A stretch of DNA of 64,000 nt from Halicephalobus mephisto. Its lineage: Eukaryota > Nematoda > Chromadorea > Rhabditida > Panagrolaimidae. This document shows, piece by piece, positions 1 to 12,600 of this stretch. The notes under the pieces are model-generated. The model was not told the origin of the DNA, searched no databases, and was given only the letters and a program-made list of their open reading frames with translations. Position 1 is the first letter of the stretch, and each line of letters opens with the position of its first letter. The translations under genes and the position numbers were made by a program. The stretch covers positions 62,001-126,000 of the forward strand of contig SWDT01000031.1 in the NCBI GenBank assembly GCA_009193035.1, written 5' to 3'.

Positions 1-650
1 AAATTTAAATTTATTTAATTTTTTAAAATTTTTTAAATTTAAATTAGAATTTTTTAAATTTAAAGTTGAATTTTAAAATTTAAAATTTTTTCATTTAAAT
101 TTCAAAATTTTTATTGTTATTTTCGCGTCGAGATTTTAAATTTAAATTTCTTTAATTTTTTAAATTTAATTTTTTCAGTTATTCTTAATTTTCGGATTTG
201 ATTAATCCAGAAATTTACTTCGATTGAACAGAGGTCCTACCACGAAAAAACACAAGAAACTACATAATTTTACTATTTACTACTGTCTAATTTTTTATTT
301 AAAAAAATTCCAAAAAGCTGTGAAATTATTTAAAAATTTTTAAAACAATTAAAATCCAAAATTCAGAATGAGGTCTCCAGAAGTAAGTTTTTAAATTTTT
401 AAAGAAAAAATAAATGACATATTTTTTGACAAGTCGAAAATTGTGACTTTTTTTTTTCATTTTTGTGTACTTGAATTTTTGGCAAAAATTGCCTCCGGGA
501 AAACTGGTTGCTTAAAAGCCTAAGAGCTTCTTTTTCGAACTCTGAAGACAACTGTTTGTCTGTCAGAATATGTCGAATTATTTTATGGAAATTCTAGGCC
601 AGTTGATTCGTCTGAATTTTTTTTATCGAGGCCAACCTGGCCAGAAGACC
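1..650. other. Upstream region of dyc-1
   Basis: AT-rich DNA without a convincing exon. A GGTCCTACCACGAA-type motif, dispersed elsewhere in the window, lies at 233-246. A TCTGTCAG acceptor-like site ends at about 566, just before an ATG at 570 that is in frame with the chosen dyc-1 start at 651. The mRNA 5' end could be cis- or trans-spliced here, adding up to 27 codons or simply forming a short leader. Confidence 0.5.
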
Positions 651-3600
651 ATGCCTTCCAAGCGCCGAGGGCAATATGACATCATCCAGGACGACCTCTA
701 CGACTGCCGGATTCCCCTCCATAACGAACTTGCATATCAGCACGGAATACACTTCGAAGCCAAAGTAAGTCTTCCTACAGTATCCTTCAATTGGAGCATT
801 TTCTGCAAAAAAATTGTTTAAAAATCAGAATTTTACAGAATCTAGTTGAAAATTCTGAAATTTTTTGGAATCTTGTGGAAGTTTCTGGATTGTTTTAGGA
901 TCGAATAAACCTTTTTCGAGATTTCTGAGAATTTAAAACTTCCAGAATCTAGTTCGTTTTAGAGATTTTTAAAATCTAGAATTTTATAGAATTTTGTAAG
1001 TTCTAAAATCTAATACAATATTTCAGAAATTTCTAAAATTGTACAAAAATTTCCGGAATTTTCTAAAATATAAAATTTCGTAAATTCTAAAATGTGATAC
1101 AACATTTATAAAATTTCTAAAATCAAGTTCAAATTTTAAAATTTTTTTAGTCTTTAAGAATTTTGTAAATTACGAAATCTAATATAACATTTCTAAAATT
1201 CTATAAAAATTTCCATAATTTTCTAAAATATTATAAAATTTCGTAAATTCTAGAATCTAATACATTTCTAAAATTTTAAAAATTCTATAAAAATTTCCAG
1301 AATTTTCTAAAATATTATAAAATTTTGTAAATTACAAAATCTAATACATTTCTAAAATTTCTAAAATTCTACAAAAATTTCCATAATTTTCTGAAATATT
1401 ATAAAATTTCGTAAATTACAAAATCTAATACAATATTTCTAAAATTTCTAAAATTCTATAAAAATTTCCAGAATTTTTAAAAATATTATAAAATTTCATA
1501 AATTCTAGAATCTAATACATTTCTATAATTTTCATAATTTTCTGAAATATTATAAAATTTCGTAAATTACAGAATCTAATACAATATTTCTAAAATTCTA
1601 TAAAAATTTCCAGAATTTTCTAAAATACTATAAAATTTCATAAATTACAAAATCTAATACAATATTTCTAAAATTTCTAAAATTCTATAAAAATTTCCAA
1701 AATCTAGTTCAAATTTTAGAAATTCCTAAAATCTCCTAAGAACTTTAGAATTTTATATAAAATTTTCAATTTTTCTCGGATCTAATACTACTTTTTAGAA
1801 TTTTCTAAAATTTCACAATTTTATTAATTTTTTAAAAATTTTAATTATAATTTTTTTATTAATTTTATTTTCGAAATTTTTAAATATAGAAATCTTTAAT
1901 TTATTCAGCTGTAAAGCCATAACTATTCCAAACAATCCAAAAACTTTGTTTTTAAAGGCTTTCCGGACCACTTGCTGTTCCTTGAAAATTTTTTGCAAAT
2001 ATTTCTCATTACAGAAACAGTGTCCTTGAAGCACTTAAAAACAAAAAAAATTTAATTTTCTCAAAATGAGCCGGTGGTGGTGTGGAAACGGCGGATGCGA
2101 AATACCACGGATCGGAGCGCAGGTTCGAATCCCGACCGGCCCGAACCTGAGATCGCTAACTTTTTTTTGGGAGGTCTTGTAGCGAAATAGGGACACATTC
2201 AATGTGGAAGACAGGGCGAGTCCGAGTGCTGCTGGCCCCGGCGGACCCATAAAGGACATAGTTGACCCCTAAGGCCATAGTTGACCCCTAAGGCTAAAAT
2301 TGACCTCTAAGGCTAAAGTTGACCCCTGAGGTTACGATGGCAAGCCCGTCTTCGCCATACCCTGCAGTTTGCCGGAACTTCCGGATATCTGCGGATTTGG
2401 AAAATCCCTTCAAGCTCGATTATTGGGCCCCTTTTATCTTATCTATTTTTCTCAAAACGAAAAATTTCAGTACATCGGAAGCATGGAAATCGCCAGGCCC
2501 AGTTCTCGAATCGAGATCGTGGCGGCCATGCGGAGGGTACGGTACGAGTTCAAAGCCAGGAACATCAAAAAAAGACCTGTTGACATCGTCGTGTCTGTCG
2601 AAGGGGTCAAAGTGGTCCTGCAACGAAAAAAGAAGCAACAGAAGGAACAGACCTGGGACGAAAGCAGACTCCTCGTTATGTCCCATCCAATATACAGGTA
2701 AAAAAAAATATTTTTATTTTAATCATTTTTTAAATTACAATTTTGAGGATTTCCGAAAATTTCATAAGAGTCCCTGAAGGCTTCCAAAATTTTACGGAAG
2801 CTTTTAGAAAATTTTCGAACATTTTTTAAATTTTGTAAAAGTTTCTTAAATTTAAAAAAAATTCTGAAATTTTCTAAAATAAAAAATTTTTTAATATTTT
2901 TTAAATTTTGTAAAAGTTTCTTAAATTCAAAAAAAATTCTGAAATTTTCTGAAATCATAGATATTTTTAAATTTTCAAAATTTTCTAGAATTTTCAAAAT
3001 ACTTTCTAAAATCCCATGGAAGCTTCTCAAATTTTCAGAATTTTATTAAAAAATTTTTAAAATATAACAGAAAAATTTGGAATTTTTAAAGTTTCAAAAA
3101 TTTTCAAATTTTCTAAAAAATCCAAAAATTTGTTTTGAGAAAATTTATCGAATTTTTACTTTGTAATTTAACAATTACAGGATATTTTACGTGTCCCATG
3201 ATTCTCAGGATCTCCAAATCTTCAGTTACATAGCGAGGGACGGGGCTTCGAACACATTCAAGTGCAACGTCTTCAAGTGCTCCAAAAAGGTCAGTTTTTC
3301 TCCAATAAATCAAAAATCACGTCAAAAGTGTAAAGCAATTGTTTCCTCATGTTTCAACGAGAACGAGGAAGAAAAATGTTTATTTCAAAATCATAAACAC
3401 AAGCCATATGTCTTTGAACTTTTGATCTTTTTTTATCCGCCGCCCCCGGAGGGTATATCGTACCAGAGGAAGGTCTCCATGACGAAAGTTCAATGGTTTA
3501 GGAGGTTTATGTCTAGTTTAAATGAAAGTTATAAGTACTTACTGTATTCGAATAATGTTACTGTAAGTCGTTTTCTGTAGTAGAGGCACAAGGGTAAGAA

Positions 3601-6600
3601 AAAAGAATTTCGAATAATTGGCTATCTGTGTCTTGGAAGATCTATGATTTAATTAAATGAAAGTTACAGACTTTGATTATATTTAAATAATGTTACTGTA
3701 ATGTCGTTTTCTGTAGTAGAGGCATAGGGGTAGGAAGAAAGAATTTCGAATAATTGGCCATCTGTCTTGGAAGATCTATGATTTGATTAAATGAAAGTTA
3801 CAGACTTTGATTATATTCTAATAATGTTACTGTAATATCGTCTTTCGTAGTAGAGGCACAGGGGCAGGAAGAAAGAATTTCGAACAATTGGCCATCTGTG
3901 TCTTGGAAGATGTATGATTTGATTAAATGAAAGTTGCAAACTAGTTGTATTTGAATCTTATTACTGTAATGTCGTTTTCTGTGGGTATATAGGAGTAGGT
4001 AAGAAAAAACTGATTGGTAATCGGTGCCTTAGAAAATTGATTTCGAGTTTGGATGAAAGTTGTAAGTGGATTTCATTTGGGTCTTCTTCCCATATCTCAT
4101 TTTAGATGTAATAGAGATAAAAGTATAGGATGAGGTCAATTGAAACCACTGAAACTGGTTGATAATCGGTAATCTATGAAGTTCATTTCCGGTCTCTGTT
4201 CTTACTGTAGTTCCTACTGTAGTTCCTACTGTAGTTCTTACGGTAGTTCCTACTGTAGTTCCTGCTGAAGTTTCTGCTGAAATTCCTGCTGAAGTTTCTA
4301 CGGTAGTTCCTACTGTAATTTATATTGAAGTTCTCACTATAGTCTCTACTGTAGTTCCTACTGTAGTCTCTTTTACGTGTAATTTGAATAGAAAAAATTC
4401 TCCTGAATTCAGAATTTTTATCTAAGAAGATGTTTTTAATTTTCACGTAGATTTCTGAACTATGCTATTTTGAAATTGTTCTTACTGTACTTTACTCTTT
4501 AGTACATAGTTGAACTGAAAAAATCGAAATCCACAACAATTAATCTCGTCATTTCTGGAGGTGAAAAAATACAGTTGAATCTCGATATAAGGCACCCTCA
4601 AGGGACCGAACAAATCGTGCCTTATATCGTGGGGTGTTTTTTATCGAGGGTCGAATATGACTAAAATTTTTTAAAATCGTGCCTTATAGCATGGAGTGTC
4701 TTTTATCGAGGATCGAATATGACTAAAATTCTTTAAAATCGTGTCTTATAGCATGGAGTGTCTTTTATCGAGGATCGAATATGACTAAAATTCTTTAAAA
4801 TCGTGTCTTATAGCATGGGATGTCATATTGAGGGTGCTTAATAGCGAGGGTCAATTCTCGCAAATTTGTATGCGGACCAAACTAACGCACTGAAACCGTG
4901 CTTTATATTCTGAATGCATTATATCGAGATTCCACTGTAGTTGTAGTTTTATCCAGAAGAGTGTAACAATGTAAACCCCGTTTCCGTTGCCTACGGGGCT
5001 TTGGATTTTGTTAATTGGTGTGAATGTTGTTTTTGAGATTAAAGCGGATCGATAAAATCAACGAAAAATTGCCGATTTGCGTCAGTGGCAGCTGTTTGTC
5101 TCCCAGAATTTCCTGAGGGGTCTTAAAATTTTCGGCGTTTGTCAAGAGTCTGATCGGCAACTAAAAATCAGCTAAAATTGCGATTTGGATTTTCAGACAA
5201 ACGCAAAATCAATTTTTTCTTCCTCGTTTTTGCTTTTTTAGTTTTTCTTCATTGAAAAATTAAAGTATTTTTTAAAGAAAAAAAATTTTTTTTTTCTATG
5301 AATGATTGTCGAAAATTTTGTCTGAATTCATGAGTACGGAGCTCCCCGGCCCCCAGACCCCGTCCCCGGGCCCCCAGATCCCTCTCGCGGCTCTGGCCCT
5401 CAACAGGACCAAGAGCGTAGGGGCGGGGGACAACCTCACCAAGCCCCGGACCCAGCTCCAGATCCCCGGGGACGCCACCATGCCCAGGACCCCCAACAGA
5501 CTCCAAATCCCCGGTCCTGAAGGCGTCCAAATCGACAAAACAGAAAGAATAAACTTAACCGAAACGGATTCTGATGAAGAAAAACTTTCTCCTCAACAAA
5601 AATTTTATTACCTAAGGCTGATGGCCAAACCCGGACAACGACCAGAGCCCATAAAGATGAAGTTCGTCAGATGGGCCCCCCCGATGGAGAGGAATCTCAG
5701 TGTCGACGATGAAGTCAACCTAGAGGTACCTAAAAGCCTACAGTAGTCATCTCGCTGCGAAATTTCCGTCTTCTTTCAATTCAAAAATTAAAACTTCTTT
5801 GAAAAATTAAAAATTATTCAAAAAACTAAATTTTAAAAAATTAAAAAATCCAAAATTATTCAAAAACAAAAAATTGTTTAAAAAACTAAATTCTTTAAAA
5901 ATCTTAAAATTCTTTAAAAAAACAAATATCTTCGAAAATTTAAAAATTATACTTTTTAAATTTTAAAAAACTTAATTTTTTTTCAAATTTTTAAAAATTT
6001 TTTAAATTTATTTTTTTTTAGTTTAAAAAAATTTAATTTTCTTTAATTTTTTAAAAATTTAATTTTTTTTAAAAGTTAATTTTTTTTAAATTTAATTTTT
6101 TTCTAAAATTAAAAATTTTTCTAAATTTATTTTTTTTTAAACTTTAAAAAATTTAATTTTCTTTGAAATTTTTAAAAATTTAATTTTTTTTAAAAGTTAA
6201 AAATTTTTTAAATTTAATTTTTTTTAAAAGTTAAAAAATTTTTTTAAATTTATTTTTTTTTTAATTTAATTAATAATGATTTCAGAGCCAGGCGATGCGA
6301 GTAGTGAGGACGATAGGCCAAGCCTTCGAGGTCTGTCACAAGCTGGCCCAGGAACAGATGCAAGAACGGCCTTCTGATGAAGCTGCCAGTGAATCCAACA
6401 ACAACAGCAGCAACAATCCCAGGGCCAAAGGTGAGATTTCCAAATATTCAATAACGAAATTTAAAAAATTTATTTTTTTTTAAATTTATTCAAATTTTTC
6501 GAAAAATTTAAAATTTATAAATTTTTATTTTTTTTTTTAATTTAGGATTTTGATTTTTCTAAATTAAATTTTTCCAGAAATCAATTTTTTTGAATTTTTC

Positions 6601-9600
6601 GAAATTTTTAAAAAATTTCTGAATTTTTCTGGAGTCTTTTAGAAGTTCTGGAGACATCTAATAACCTCATGGGGGATTTCTGAAATCTTCTAAAATCTAC
6701 TTCAAAATTTTAGAAGTTTTAAAAATCTTACAGAAGCTTCTCGAATCCCCCGAAATTCATTTGGAGATTCTGAAGACATCTATAATCTTGTGGGGGATTT
6801 CTGAAATCTTCTAAATTTAGTAGAATGTTTTGAAATTTTGGAAATTTTATAGAAGATTTTGAGATCTTTAACAATCTACTAGAAGTTCAGAAGATATCTA
6901 TAATCTCGTGAGGGATTTCTGAAATCTTCTAAATTTAGTAGAATATTCTGAAATTTCGGAAATCTCATAGAAGATTTTGAGATCTTTAACAATCTACTAG
7001 AAGTTCAGAAGATATCTATAATCTTGTGGGGGATTTCTGAAATTTTCTAAATCTAGTAGAATGTTCTGAAGTTTTCGAAAATCTTGTAAAAATTTCTGAA
7101 GTCTTCTAGAATCTATTAAAATTCTAAAAACATCTATAACTCCATGAGAATGTTCTGAAATTTCGAAAATCTCATAGAAGATTTTGGGATTTTTAACAAT
7201 CTACTAGAAGTTCAGAAGACATCTACAACCTCATGGAAGATTTCTGAAATCTAAATTTAGTAGAATATTCTGAAATTTTCTAAAGTCTCCTGAAATCTAA
7301 ATTTCATAAGTTTCCCAAAATGTGATTACAAATTTCGAAATTTCTAATTCTTTTAAAATTTTTTAAAAATCTAAAAATTCTAATTTGTTCGATTTTTAAA
7401 AAAATCTAAAAATATCCCTTGCAACAAATCCGCAAAATCACTTCTTTACACTTTCTTTATTTTGGTTATTATTATCTTCGAAAAATGATTTGTTTTTGTT
7501 TTTCGAAAATTTCCCACTCGTTATTTCTGATTTTTCGAAAATCATTAATCAAAAATGATCAATGACTGCCTGAGGCATGGATTTTGGTTCTAGATTGCCT
7601 GAGGCATTGGTTTTGAATTTAGATGGCCTGAGGCATGGATTTTGAATTTAGATTGCTTGAGGCATGGATTTTGGCTCTAGACTGCCTGAGGCATGGATTT
7701 TGGCCTTAAATTGCCTGAGGCATTGGTTTTCAATTTAGATTGCCTGAGGCATGGATTTTGGCTCTAGATTGCCTGAGGCATTGGTTTTGACTTTACTTAC
7801 TGGATATGTCTGGATCAAGTGCCATGAGCATTAATCATTACAGCTTGACAAGAGATCTCGACGGCTGTGGTTTTCCTCTGGCTTCGAGATGGGCCATTTG
7901 TTGTTGATGAAAAAATTTCACACTTTTTTAAACTAAAATTAAAATTAAAATTTTTTGCAAAAAATCAATTTTAAAAAATATTTTTAGTTTCTGCTGTTTC
8001 GAATTCTATTGGGGAAGAAATCGATCCTACTGTCCTCGAGGAGATGATCGAAGAACGACTAGCCAACATACAGGAAGCTGAAGCACACGAATCTGAATCC
8101 CCGCCGCCCCAACAAGCCGTCGGAAGCAAGAGGCATTCTATCGTAAGTTTCACTATTTTTCTCGAAAAATTTTAAATACCGTAAAAATTCTAATAGAAGG
8201 ATATCTTCATTTGAAGGACACCCTCCAATAGACGGGTACTCTTCATTTGAAGAACACCTTCCAATAGACGGGTACCCTCCGTTTGAAGGGCATCTTTTCG
8301 GAGACATTTAAAAATAGAAGGGCATTTTCCATTTGAAGGGTACCTTTATTGGACGAGTACCCTTCAATAGACGGATACTTTTTAATAGATGGGTACTCTT
8401 TGATAGACGGGTACCCTCCGTTTGAAGGGTACCTCTATTAGACGAGTACCCTTCAATAGACGGGTACTCTTTAATAGACGGGTACCCTCCGTTTGAAGGA
8501 TATCTTTTCGGAGATATTTAAAAATAGACGGGCACTATTTTTAAAGGGTTGAAAAATAAACGGACTGCCCGTCTATTAGAGTTTTTACGGTATATTGTTC
8601 ATACTGTAAGAAAGAAATTTAAATAATTTTATTTTTAGTTTTTTAGAAGAAACTTAATATTATTTCCTTTATTTATCTAAAAACCTTAATATTATTTTTT
8701 ACTTTTACTAAATAATTTAATTTTTAATTTTTTAGAAAAAAAATAAATTTTTTAAAAATTTTTATTAAATAATTTTATTTTTAATTTTTTAGAAAAAAAT
8801 TAATATTTTTCATTTTTATTAAATAATTCAAGTTTTAATTTTTTAGAAAAAAAATTAATATTTTTTTTACCATCCCTGAGAAATTTGAACTCTGGTTATC
8901 TTTGAACGAAAAATTCTTATTTTGTTACTTTTTAACTCTAAGTTTTGTCGAAATTGTTTTTTGTCAAATAATCCTGGAAAATGATCCTTGAAATTGAATT
9001 CTGATGGATGTGATCAAATTTCGTTTTTTACAGATGTTCAGTAGAAAAGTGAGTTCGGAGGTGTCTAGTCTCGGGACAGGGACGGATCAGCAGCAATTTT
9101 CTCAAATTCCTCAGCAATTTTCCCAAATTTCACAATTTCAAAATCAACAAATAATGTCCCAAAATATTCAATCAAATCCACATATTTCTCAAAATATATC
9201 CCAAGGATATCCTTATCCAACAGGAAATTATATTGGATCAAACACATTACCTCATTCTCATACGTGGAATATTGGACAACAATCAATTCAAAATTCACAA
9301 TTTTCTACTTTTTTAAATAATCAAAGTTTTGACCAAATAAATCAGCAACAAACGGGTCAAACTTGTCCGCCTGCCCCCCCGACCTACCCTCAGGGCTTGT
9401 ACCCCTACGCCCTCGGCTCCCCCGTGATGGTCAGTCCTTATGCCACTCTGCAACTACCCCAAGAACCCCTGTCTGAGATTTCCCAAGCTCAAACAGTCCC
9501 CAATATTCCGGCTGCTCTGCAATTATCGAAAAATTTGGATCAATTTAATCAACAAATTTTGAGAAATCAATTTATTCCTGATCCTCAAGTCGCAAATTGT

Positions 9601-12600
9601 CAAGTTCAACTTCTGAGAGATCAATTGACTTCTGAAACAAGTGCAAGAATAGAAGCCCAAACAAGAACCCATCAGCTACTCACCTCGAATAAGGAACTTC
9701 TGGAGCAAGTCCAGGCACTTGTCAACAGACTCCAGCAGCTCGAAACGAAGCTAAGTGGAGAAATCCAAGCAGCACCGGTAATTTCACTTTTTTTATATTA
9801 AAAATTTTACTTCTTTATTTTAAAAAATTTTTATTTTTTTTATATTAAAAATTTTATTTTTTTATTTTAGAAAATTTTTATTTTTTTTTTATTAAAAATT
9901 TAGCTTTTTTATTTTAAAAATTTTACTTTTTTTTATTTAAAATTTTTACTTCTTTATTTTAGAAAATTTTATTTTTTTTATTTTAAAAATTTTACTTTTT
10001 TTGTTTTTTGAACCTGTGGAAAATCCTATAAATTTCTTTTAAATTGTTTTTTAACGATGTTTATTTTTAATTTCTATGATATTACGGTGTTTTGATATAT
10101 GAGTTTTTTCAGAATGTCGCTCAACAGCCTGCTGTGACTTCCGGAACCCTGGTGTTCCATTCGAATCCTCCTGCGCCGACCCACACGGCTTCTGTTCCGG
10201 TTCTGCCTCAGGGCACTCCGGTGTCCGACGCTCCTGTTCATTACTCTTTTCATGAACATGTTATTAGTTCTGATGTGAAACTCCCGGGACCGGCCCCTAT
10301 AGACCCTCAGAGACCCTATCAACTGCAGACCTTGGCCGACATCAGAACCGGGTCCCTGCCTCCGGACGACCAGGAACTGGCAAGTCCCAAAAAACGCAGA
10401 AGAGCGACGGACGACGGAGCGCGGACCGAACCGGAGTCCGCCACGGAGGACACCACTGATTACAGCTCCTCGGACCAATATGAACGAACTGCAATCAGGA
10501 AAACAATCCCTCAACATCAATTTATACAGAATCCAAATACGGGATACTTTGATAATCCTCAAATACCCCATTATAATGTTCTTTTGAGTAATCCTCAAGC
10601 AATCCAACAAATTCCGAATTATCCCCCCATTGGAAGCTTCTTCCATGCCAGTCAACCTTATGGACAAACTCCAATACAACCACAACCCCTGGTTAGACAA
10701 CAACAACAACAACAGCATCATCAACCACCTACCCCGATGCCCATGCAAACCCCCCACTACCCCCAACCCCAACCCCAGCAACAGAGAGAGATCAAGGAAC
10801 AGCCGAAGGAGGAAGGCAAGTTTAAACTTTACATACAAATTTGATTCTCGATATATGGAATTCAACCTCGATATGGGGGATTTACTTTTCGATATATGAA
10901 ACTTGATTTTCGATATATGAAATATAACTTTTTATATAAAATTCAAATTCGATATATGGAATTTGCTTTTTTGCATATTAAATTTAATTTTGACATACGA
11001 AACTTACTTTTCAATATATCGAATTTATTTTTCAATATGTGAAACTTGGTTTTTATATATGAGATCCACTTTTAGAACAACAAGCAAGCACTTCGCATGC
11101 CCCTCCGTCAGAATCTCCGAAGACTTCAAAGAAGAGCAAGGACTTTGGAGGAGTCTTGAAGGAGAGGGAATTCAGTAGAATGAGCTTCAATACAAAGCTG
11201 AATCGAGACAAAAAAGAAAAGGAACGAGAGAAGGAACAATTGGAACCGCTGATTGAGCAATCCATTCCCGAAGAAGCCACTGCACATCATAGTGAGTTCA
11301 TTTTTATTTACATTTAATTAAAATTTCTAATTTTTCAAAATTTTATAAAAATTTCTAATTTCCCAAAATTTTATAAAAATTTCTAATTTCCCAAAATTTC
11401 CTAAAATTTCTAATTTTCCAAAATTTTATAAAAATTTCTGTTGTGACTTGGTGTACGACGAATAGGGAGAGATATATTTGGGTCTTTATAGAGCAACAAG
11501 TCACAATCTTCCATAGAAATATATTCTTAACAACACAACAATATAAACCTCATAAAATTACGGTGTTCGTGCTAAGACCACCTAATCAGGGAGCGTCCCT
11601 GCATGGCGTCTCCTCAAGTCCCAACAATTTCAATAATTTTTCGAAATTTTATATGACTTTCTAATTTTCGAAATTTTATAAAAACTTTTATTTTTTCAGA
11701 ATTCCGCATAATTTTTATTTAATATTTAAAATTGAAAATTTCGGAAGATTTTTTTCAAGATTATCTCGTGAGAAATGCTATTTCTGATTTTAAACATGCA
11801 GTAATTGTTATTTTTCAGGTTCTCCGCCGCGGGGAAGGGGCAACTCTCCCCCGAGTCCTCCGTCGAAGAGAAAAGGCTCGATGCCGGAGCAGCACCCGAG
11901 GGTTTCTGAACCTTCGACTTCGAAACCGACGACCACTCATGTTTCTAACTTGAACAAGGGCTGGATTCAGCAGACCCTTCCTGCCAGTGCTTCTTTGGCC
12001 ACGGCCATGTATCCACCGAACAAAAACATCCGACCTGTCAACTTAGGCCCGAAAATCCAAGAAATCCCGAAAAAAACAAGATCTAGAGCTTTTTCTGTAG
12101 ATGAACAAACGGGATTGGCTCAGCTAATTCAACCTCCTAAGAAACTTAGCGAAAAAGCCAAAACAACGGCTTTCCCGGTAAACACAAGTCCTCCGACCTC
12201 TTTGATCTCTCCCCAGCTCCCGGTTCCCATGAACGCTCCGACTTTTGGAATGATGGAGAGAATATCCAGACCAGAAATGGCTTATAGTGAGTTTTTACAT
12301 TATTCATGTACAAATTAATGACAACTGATGTAGTTGAGCGAAAAGCGATATATGGATTTTTGGAATTTTCGAATTCGCGCCAAAGCTGCGAATAACTTCT
12401 ATAAAAAAATGGTAAATCTGACAACTGAATATCAAAATTTATTCATTTTAATTTTTTAGGATTAGTTTAAATGTTTCTGGAAAATTCGCATGAAAGTAAC
12501 TTCGCAATAACTTTAATTTTTACAGTAATGTCGTAATTTGAATTCGCGCCAAAGCTGCGGATAACTTCCATAAAAAATGGTAAATCTGGCAATTGTCCTT

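Noticed and set aside
3191..3580. Long frame running from dyc-1 exon 3 into the following intron
   Set aside because: The CAPON sequence ends exactly at a GTCAGT donor (3289) and resumes at 6286; the rest is intron and tandem repeat.
4183..4446. Minus-strand frame encoding Arg-Asn-Tyr-Ser repeats
   Set aside because: It is the translation of the 12-15 bp minisatellite inside a dyc-1 intron; no start context or splice sites.
10074..10865. 263-codon minus-strand frame
   Set aside because: Shadow of dyc-1 exon 8; its Leu-rich runs are the reverse of the Gln/Pro-rich coding strand.
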